Source: Linnemannia schmuckeri (Eukaryota > Mortierellomycota > Mortierellomycetes > Mortierellales > Mortierellaceae). From it: DNA of 64,000 bases. The stretch is from NCBI GenBank assembly GCA_029449235.1, contig JANATG010000007.1, forward strand, positions 620,001 to 684,000, read 5' to 3'. This document shows positions 56,253 to 64,000 of this stretch, one piece after another. The translations under genes were made by a program, and so were the position numbers. The first letter of the stretch is position 1. Every line of letters begins with the position of its first letter. Under the pieces are notes generated by a model. It did not search any database, had not been told where the DNA came from, and saw only the letters and a program-made list of their open reading frames with translations.

Positions 56253-59068
56253 ATGACAAACAACCCTTGCACCCCCAATGCCATCGAGGCCATTTACAAC
56301 GAACGGCCCATCGCAGCTCCTATCCTCCAGGTGCTGAACACAAAACCTATGCCTCAGGCTCAACCAGGCGCCGCCACACGCTACAGGTACAAGCACACCT
56401 TTCTGTTAATTTTTTTTTGGTGGCAAAAAGTCAAACGAGACCAATTGCCTCTCCCAGTTGCTAACTCCATTCACTTTTCTAACCCCATAGAGTTCTATTC
56501 TCGGATGGCGTTCATGTCCTGCAGGGTATGTTCACCTGAGTTCTTTCATTCGCGATTGTTTACACCGAACATCATTCTGTGTGAACAGTAGTGACAACGT
56601 CTTTAACACAACAGCCCTTTCTTTTTTTCTTTATAGGTATTCTTGGCACACCTCTGAACCCTCTTGTGGAGAGCAAGGCGCTCAAGAAGTACACGATCAT
56701 CAAACTCAACAAACACACCATCAGACCCATCTCGGGAAAAAAGTATGCTAGTTATTTTTTGTCTTGTTTTCTTGTGTGTTGCTTGGAACTATCATCGACT
56801 GGGCTCCTAACCTTTTTTTTTTTCTCGAACCCCTTTCTCGTGCTCAGGCTTATTCTTGCTGTCGATTTGGATATCTTGGATCATTTCGGGGAGATTGAAA
56901 AGATTGGCGAACCCGTAAGTTTTCGTCTTTTTTCGCAACAGTCCATCATGGCTTGATGCTACGATGCTGACTTTCACTGTTATTTTTGTGCACTAGTTGG
57001 CCATTGATGGAGAAGTCGTTGCTCCCCAAGGAGGTGCTCCCACATCAACATCTGGATCGGCTGCTCGGCCACAGCAACAGCAGCCACAGCAGCAACAGCA
57101 GCAGTTCCGTGCTCCTCAGAACAACCCGTACCAACAGCAAATGCAACAGCAGCAGCAAAATCAGCAGGCTCACCAGCCGGCCATGACTCCATCTGGCAGT
57201 CCAGTTTTCCATATCAGCTCCCTCAACCCCTACCATAACCGTTGGACAATCATGGCTCGTGTCACACAAAAGTCTGATATTAAGACGTGGAGCAAGGCTG
57301 GCGGAAACGAAGGAAAACTCTTCAGCATGACTCTGATGGATGAGAGCGTAAGTTGACTCTTTTTCATAATTCGACGAGCTTGGCTACAGATGGAAATGTT
57401 TATGGTGATTCTAATTAATTTCTGTTGGCTATTATCACTATAGGGCGAGATCAAGGTCACAGGATTCAACCAGCAGGTCGATGATTTCTACCACATGATT
57501 GAGGAAGGCAAGGTGTACTATCTCTCGACCGCAAAGGTTGAAATCGCCAAGAAGCAGTTCTCTACCGTCAAGAACGACTATGAGATTATCCTTCAACGCG
57601 ATAGTCAAATCCAACCTGTATGTTTCAGATCTCTGCGTTTGTTCTGATCACCATGTGCTGCATGTGAAAGATTACAGCTATTCTTTGCACGTATTTATTA
57701 ACAGTCTATCAACATTGTCAATCTTGCTTGTTAGGCTGAGGATGGCGCACACCATGTCCCCACCGTGCGATATGAGTTTGTGCAACTCGCTAATCTTGCC
57801 AACCTTAACGAAAAGGATCTCGTCGATGTAATCGCCATTGTCACTGAAGTCGGCGAGTTCACCAACACGACCAACCCGAAGACTGGCCGTCCTATGTTGA
57901 AGCGCAACCTTACATTGATTGACCCCTCCGGCTTTACGACTACAGTGACACTCTGGGGACACCAGGCCGAGACCTTTGCGCTCCCTGCTCAGAACTCTGT
58001 GATTGCTATGAAGGGCGTTTCCGTCAGCAACTACGGAGGTAAGAGTTATTTCTTATTTATTTCATTTCATCAAATGGGTATTTGTATTTCTTGGTGCTAA
58101 TGGATTAAATCCGGCTCTTCTTGCGCAATTCTTAGGCAAGACTCTGAATGCCTTTGGTGGCAGCTCAATTAAGATCAACCCAGAAATTGAGGAAGCTTTC
58201 AAACTTCGCGGATGGTTTAAGCAGGAGGGAAGCTCTACGCACTTCCAGGCTCATACGTCCGAATTCAAGTCCAACTCTACACCCAGGATGACTTTTGACG
58301 AGGTCAAGAACGCGTCTGCCAACCTTGACCCTACCCAGACGCTCTACTTTGAAACCAAGGGCACAATTGTGATGATGAGCAAGTCTGAGAACACATTCCA
58401 GTACCCCGCTTGCCCCACCGCTGGCTGCAACAAGAAGGTCATGGAAGATACTAACGGTTGGAGATGCGAGAACTGCAACAAGACGGTCAGCGAGCCTGAT
58501 TACCGGTATATCATGGGAGTAAATGTTTCAGATCATACTGGACAGGAGTGGATTCAGGCTTTCAACGACTCGGGCAAGCTGATCACTGGACGACCTGCTG
58601 CAGAACTTGTCGCAGTAAGTTTTTCGTCATATGTTACCGTTCAAACCTCTTGTCATAAGGAAGGAGAGTATGTGTGTGAGAGAGAGTGTAGGGGTTTCCA
58701 AGGTGTGTCACTGTACTCACGGACTCAATGATATTGTCACACCACCAATTTATTCACTTTAGCACCCGGATGAGGTTACTCAAACATTTGCAAGGGCCAC
58801 TTTTAAGTCATACGTTTTCAAATGTCGAGCAAAGCAGGACACCTACAGAGTAAGCGTTGGTTTTCTGGACAATATCTACATATCTACGCGCGTTTACAGA
58901 AGCCGTTGTGATATGTGATTAACTTTCCGCTAACGTTGTTCTACCGCATTTTACGTGCTTGGTTAGGATGAGGCCAGAACTCGCATCACGATTGTGACGG
59001 CGTCTCCCCTTGATTGGGTTGCAGAGTCCCAGACTTTGCTGAAGCAATTGGAGGAGTACGACGTCTAA
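56253..59068 (+). CDS. RFA1: replication protein A 70-kDa subunit
   Basis: Ten exons: 56253-56386, 56491-56525, 56637-56742, 56848-56914, 56997-57347, 57444-57617, 57735-58038, 58136-58614, 58763-58849, 58967-59068; 612 residues, matching the family. RPA coats single-stranded DNA in replication, recombination and checkpoint signalling. The N-terminal OB fold (RYRVLFSDGVHVLQGILG, KLILAVDLDIL) is followed by a Gln-rich linker. DNA-binding domains A and B start with PVFHISSLNPYHNRWTIMAR and FVQLANLANLNEKDLVDVI. Domain C contains the zinc ribbon CPTAGCNKK ... WRCENCNK (about 482-507). The start lies in CGCCACCATGA, a good initiation context. AATAAA at 59255-59260. The Gln repeats in the linker are unusually pure but in frame. 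Confidence 0.96.
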
Positions 59069-59506
59069 AAATGGCGACTGTTGAACCTTTTTTCATTTGC
59101 TTAATCAAGGACAGGAAGAGCGGACAGGATGTTTTGGGCTAAAAAGTGTGCTGAGCATGCATGCAAAACAAAGCACAATTGCCTTTTTTTCCTTCATTTT
59201 TCCCCATCATCTTTCGCTCGCGATCTCACTCAACATATAATCAAAACAGTCAACAATAAATGCAAAAAACATCTATGAGCTGAGTTCGAGGCAAGGAAAG
59301 GTGTGTGGTTTGTTGGAATTGTTACAATTTGAAGTACAGGGACTGACATGGGTGCCATTATAATGTGTTTGTGTGCCAAAAGAGAAGGAGTGATGATGCA
59401 TTATTAATACATAAAAATGGCCATTGTAAAGCAAACATTCTGCGTATTGTTTTGTATGATTTTTTGTTGGTGGTTGGTGAAGGGAGATGGAATGGGTGTC
59501 AGAGTT
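59069..59506. other. convergent 3' intergenic region
   Basis: Between the 3' ends of RPA1 (+) and the HHCC protein gene (-). Contains AATAAA at 59255-59260. No gene seen. Confidence 0.5.
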
Positions 59507-62500
59507 CTAATCGGCCATTTGAGAATCTTGTCCTACTGTTGCTGCGAGACCGCTTTCTGACAAGAGCAAAAGTTTCACTTCACCGCCGCCGTGTTCAGCA
59601 CCGCCCTCGTCCACTTCAGCTTCGTCACCGTCATCGGTGATGGGGCCATCCTCGTCGCCGCCGTCGTCTTCAAGATCCTCTTCGCTTCCTTCTTGGTCAT
59701 ACGCGCCATCCTCGCCATCATCATCAGGGTTTGTAAAGGTGTACATGAACGCAGAGGGGAAGCCTGATACGACCCCTGAGGGGGTAGTTTGAGCCATGGC
59801 TTGACGATATGACAGTTGCTGTGTATGCTGCTGCAGGGAGTGATGGCCGTGATGTTGATGTTGGTAATGATGCTGCAAGTAAGGGGAGTGTGAAGTAGAA
59901 GCGAGCTGATGGTGACATTGATGCTGTTGCTGCTGATGATGATGGTAGTGATGGTGGTACTGCTGGGAAAGCGTCAGGGCAGCTTGATGGATCGCGTGGA
60001 TTGGAGGTATGGCAGGAGCACCGACTGGGTCGCCTCCGGTGGCGGTGGCGGCAGTGGCGACAGCGGCGCTGTTGGCGAGGGCCATGATCCGGGCGCGATT
60101 GTGGATCGGGTGGCGGTCATGTAAGATATGGCCGTTCGGGTGGACTGTTGTCACAGGTTGAGACGGCTGCGTAGTTTCGCGATTGGGGATGGTATCGTAC
60201 GTGTGTCGATGCTGGTGTTGGTAAGGGTGATATCGGCTGAGTTCCACGGAATGTTGGTGTTGATGGCGATGATTTTGTGGGAAGAACCGCTGTTGCTGGT
60301 GATAGTGCTGGTGATGGAGAAAAGCAGAGTCGCGGTATTGGTTGCCATCGGATTGACCCGGGTCTTGTTTGATTCCGTCCATCTCGCTCGACGAGTTGCC
60401 GCCGCTAGAGTCCTCGTCGTTGTCAAAACTAAAAGCGGTGCCTTGGTTGTCCCTCTTGCTGTAATACAATTCTGAATGAGCCACAGCAACAGCAGTAGTT
60501 GTAGAATGCGTCGGGTCCATGCTGTTCTGGATCTCTGCCTGATGCCCGGTCGTTTCACTGTGAACATCGTCATTCTCGTCCTCGTGGTCATGTCCAAGGT
60601 CTCGCTCGACTTGCATACCCTCGTCATCATCGTTGTCGGCCTGCGAAAAGTCCTGCAGCGCGGGACTATCATGAAGGGTGGTCATCATTGAAGATGGATC
60701 GCCAACATGCTGTTGCTGCTGCCGCCGATCGATGCTTCCATCGTCCTTAGAGTCAACATCACCAAGACTAGTCTTTCTCCAAGCCCATGGTTGAGATCCC
60801 TCATGAGTATTCCCGATAGGCGAGTTGGGGATTTGGAGTGCGTCGAATCCTGTTCTTTGCATCGATGAGAAAGAAGTGTGGTGGTGATGCTGCTGCAGTT
60901 GGTGTCCATATGCCTCACTGTGCGGTTGTGGACTAAACGTTGGCTGTTGTCGAGTTGAAAGAGCTGAATGAACCTCACGGTGTCCTTTACCGACACGGCT
61001 ATGCATATCCGGCAGACCTCCTTGATCAACATTAATATCACCGTTGTCTTCGCCGCTGTTTTCTTTATCCTCTTCACCTTCATCATCGCCGTTGCTCATA
61101 TGTACTGTGTCGGATCCATGAATCGGTGGGTTAGATTTGAATGGTGGACCATGATGCGACTCCAAAAGCGACGGACTAGTACCATCGATATCGAGCGAAA
61201 GAGAACCCACAGGGTCGTTAGTACCACCAGCGACAGGTCCACCGTTTTGGCGCTGCTGAGTGCTTCGTCGACTCAGACAGAGGGGGCAATGTTTGACGAA
61301 GCGGGCGATCAGCTCTTTTGGGACCCATGAGTAGTGTTGGCGAACCTGTTTTCGTGAACGATTATGAAAGAAAAAAAGAGAATTAATGAGATAGCTCGCA
61401 CTAAAGAAACGTGGAATTGTGTTGGTCACATCCATACACCGCCCCCGATCGTGAGGATGAGGATGGGCACGCATATTCAAGTTTGTTCGACCTCTCTTTT
61501 TCTGACGTGTTAGTCTGTTTGGTTCGTTCAGACTACGGTGGAATAGTATGATGTGCTTTGGTATGCAAAAGTAACGACAACAGCCAACACGCAACACGCA
61601 AGAAAAAATCATCTTTCCCTATCCTCCCCTCCCTCCACTTCCCCTTCCTCCTAAAAAAAGTAGACAACAACTCACCTCTGCAGAAGTCTTGTCCCGCCCT
61701 CCATGGGAACTCTTTCGGTGGCAATAAACCAAAACGTCATACAGACACTCTTTGGTCGCGACAGGTTTGCCACCATGACAGACAACATGATGAGTCGGGG
61801 TGGTGGAGAGGGTGAACATCTTTTTGGCCCAGAAGCGAAATTGAGCTGTGGAGACTTGAGTGTTCTTAGGCTGGATAAGAACCATCAGAATCTTTTGATA
61901 CATCGAGTTGGACAAGAGGGCCTTTTCTCGCTTCTTGGGGGATAGAGAGAGGAGGTAGTCGTCCGCCAGGAGGAGGAATTGCTGTTCAGAGATGAAGTTG
62001 CCGGAGTGGTAGGAGGATGTGGGAGTGGAGGTGGATGTGGATAATGTTGAGGATGAGGGGGAGAGGGACGAGGTTGAGTGTTGGTGTTGTTGCTGATGGT
62101 GTTGTTGTTGTAGCTGGTGCAGCTGCTGTTGGGTTTGGTAATGCGACTGATGTGGCATCAACTGGTGTCGGTGCGGGGCATGATGATGATTACAATGTTG
62201 CATTAGGTCCGACTGCGAGTGCTGACCATGCTGCTGGTTATTGTGCTCCTGTTGGATCGAAGGAAAGGACGCCATGGCCTTTGGGATCGTCTTTTGGGAT
62301 GTCACAGAACGACCGCTCTTCTTGCGACCCTTGGCGCCTCCCCCTGGTCCTCCCTGATCATCTTCATCATCATCCTCTCCATCTTCACTCTCAGCACGGC
62401 CATTATTGTCCTCTTCTTCATCATCACTCTCATCACCACCTTCCTCATCATCGTCACCATAATCCTCTTCGCCACTCTCTTGAAGCTGCAGTTGTTCGTC

Positions 62501-63499
62501 CTGACTCATCTCTTGCTCTTTATCTGGTTGTTGTCTCCAAGAACCCTTTCGCTTCTTTTCCGCCTCGTCTCTCATCATTCCATCTTTGTCGTCGTGGTTG
62601 TTGTCCTCCATGACAGATTCCTCCAAATATCCAGCTCCACTCATTCCAGTAGTAAACTCTGATTGAAAGAGTTGACTTTGGCTAGGTAGATGATATCGAT
62701 ATTCATCCTTGTCGCCCTCGTTTCGAATGCTAAAAGTCGACTCCACATCACGGTATCTCAGCGGCGATAACAGGGCAGATGCTGTCAACGGTGCTGCCGC
62801 CCCCTGGTCGTCAAGTTGTTCGACTGGCTGCGTACGGTTTGATTGTTGGCGATGCCTCCGATAGCTTCCCGCCAGAATAGTCGGCTCTGTCGCCATAGGC
62901 TCCTCAGAGAACCGCAATCGCTGTGGCGTATGCTGTTGCTGCTGCTGCGGCTGCTGTTGTTGATGATGCTGGCCGTGACCGTGATTGTCGGACGACGACG
63001 CGTCGTAGTCGTACTCATCATGGCCGCCATCCTCGTATCGTCCCTCATAGAACCGACTGTCCTCAAACTCGACCGGTCCATTGGTATAAGGGACGGCCAT
63101 GATGCCGCCCTGTTCAGTCTCATTGTATCCGTCGTCGGTGAAAAAGGCGTCGTAGGATGTCGAAAGCGAGCCATGGCTACCAACAGGGTAGAGGTAATCT
63201 CGAGAGATGGATGCAACCTTGGACAGAGAACCGCTTAATCTGTGGCCGTAGATCCCATTGCCTCTTTGCTGTTGTGCCACCACCGCCGCCGTTGCTATTG
63301 TTGCTGTTGCTGTTATTGAGGTGGGATCGTTGGGTGCACTGTTGGTAGTGGTAATAAGAGGAATGGTATCATTGTTTATGGTGTTCTTGAGCTTGGTGAG
63401 GCTGGTGATATAGTTGCTGGTAGTGGTATGGGTGTTGTTACTGCCCTTGTTGGGTCGTTGCTTTTCATCAGGGTCTGATTGGATGAGGGCAGTGTTCAT
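59507..63499 (-). CDS. large low-complexity protein with integrase-type HHCC zinc module (NOL4/KRBA2-like)
   Basis: Two exons: 63499-61676 and 61345-59507, joined in phase 0; 1220 residues. The folded part is small: a helical segment (EQQFLLLADDYLLSLSPKKR, about 500-520; then FRFWAKKMFTL), KECLYDVLVYCHRKSSHGGRDKT, and across the intron VRQHYSWVPKELIARFVKHC followed by PLC. His-x4-His and Cys-x2-Cys match the zinc-binding module of retroviral/Gypsy integrases, also found in animal NOL4 and KRBA2, where it is domesticated. The integrase catalytic domain is absent. Everything else is His/Gln/Asp/Glu-rich: repeats of HQ and HH, and acidic blocks such as DDDEEGGDESDDEEEDNN, and the C-terminus ends SGLAATVGQDSQMAD. 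A nuclear regulatory role is inferred only from NOL4-type relatives. Confidence 0.78.
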
Positions 63500-64000
63500 G
63501 ATGGACAGGTTCGTTTCGTTTCAATTGGATGGTAGGAGGAATGTGATGATGAGTGCGGCAGCGAATTACAAAAATTAGAGTAGCTACGGCGCACGGACAA
63601 CGCAGGGGTGAAAAAGGGGGGTAGCGTATACAAATAGAAGATGAGAAGAGGGTATAAAAAAAGTTGAAGAGGGAAATCTGCTAGGAAGTTTGAAAGGAGA
63701 CAATGTACATAATGAAGTAGGACGGGGCCGGAGAAGTAAAAAGGAAAAGGGAGAAATGACAACAAAGAGGAATTAGAGGAAGAGGATGGAGGAAAGGGGG
63801 GGAGAAGAGGGGTGGAAAAAAAGGTGTCAAGAAAGAAATGTGAAAGAGAGAGTGGGGAAAAACGAAACGGAAAAAGAAAGAAGGCATGGTGGGACAATGG
63901 GGGACAGGAAAGACAAGGACTGCACGACGTACATGCATACATAACATAGATAAGACACATTACACACGCACGCGCATATATGAACCTGCTCACTAACCTT
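63500..64000. promoter_or_regulatory. leader and promoter of the HHCC protein gene
   Basis: Strongly purine-rich on the plus strand, hence CT-rich on the coding strand, as in other leaders of this window. The long minus frame at 63496-63993 (Phe/Leu/Pro/Ser-rich) is a product of this bias. No gene seen up to the window end. Confidence 0.4.

Noticed and set aside
63496..63993. 165-codon Phe/Pro/Leu-rich minus-strand frame at the window end
   Set aside because: Pyrimidine-rich leader of the HHCC gene; low complexity, no domain.
1..64000. CRISPR arrays, bacterial operons, prophage or a biosynthetic gene cluster
   Set aside because: No spaced direct-repeat arrays, no ribosome-binding sites or polycistrons, and neighbouring genes are unrelated housekeeping functions with spliceosomal introns.

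Overview
The window looks like nuclear chromosomal DNA of a fungus. Most genes are split by short introns (about 60-150 nt) with GT...AG ends, often CTAAC/TAAC-like branch sites, and AATAAA signals shortly after several stop codons. The proteins are fungal in type (Swf1-type palmitoyltransferase, Mdm1-type sorting nexin, Pns1/CTL transporter, Cdc1/Ted1 phosphoesterase). Intron density, very long Gln/His/Asn/Ser-rich proteins and the retroelement content suggest an early-diverging fungus such as Mortierellomycotina. That placement is inference, because no rRNA or other taxonomic marker is present.

Left part (1-15.4 kb), housekeeping genes: a quinone oxidoreductase (-), a Swf1/ZDHHC4-like palmitoyltransferase (+), a 1357-residue Mdm1/SNX13-14-like tethering nexin (+), the RNA polymerase I factor RRN3 (-), and a small gene (+) with weak resemblance to a Mediator tail subunit.

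Mobile-element island (15.5-19.2 kb): tRNA-Phe(GAA) and tRNA-His(GTG), both on the minus strand, each with an A-tract starting 80-86 bp upstream of its 5' end. Beyond each A-tract lie head-to-tail retroelement pieces: three 5'-truncated LINE 3' ends and two near-identical tRNA-derived SINEs. Between the tRNAs lies a decayed PIF1/Helitron-type helicase gene split by a 515-bp inverted-repeat element with an 8-bp target duplication.

Middle part (20-42 kb): eIF2B delta (-) and an LYR-motif protein (+) from a shared 222-bp divergent promoter; a UBE3D/HECT-like E2-binding protein (-); a single-pass membrane protein (-); a Cdc1/Ted1-type metallophosphoesterase (-); a tandem CCCH zinc-finger protein (-); a 13-exon choline-transporter-like protein (-); and a pepsin-family aspartic protease pseudogene (+) with many lesions.

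Right part (42-64 kb): a long intergenic region, a basic protein of unknown function (+), a 1516-residue Gln-rich protein with four copies of a PILF motif and C-terminal zinc fingers (+), translation factor eIF4A (-), replication protein A large subunit RPA1 (+), and a 1220-residue low-complexity protein with an integrase-type HHCC zinc module (-).

The genes form no operon or biosynthetic cluster. Themes are translation initiation (eIF2B delta, eIF4A), rRNA transcription (RRN3), DNA replication and repair (RPA1), and membrane/lipid biology (Swf1, Mdm1, Ted1/Cdc1, CTL). The most unusual content is the mobile-element island with its repeated tRNA-to-A-tract geometry, and the PILF-repeat protein.
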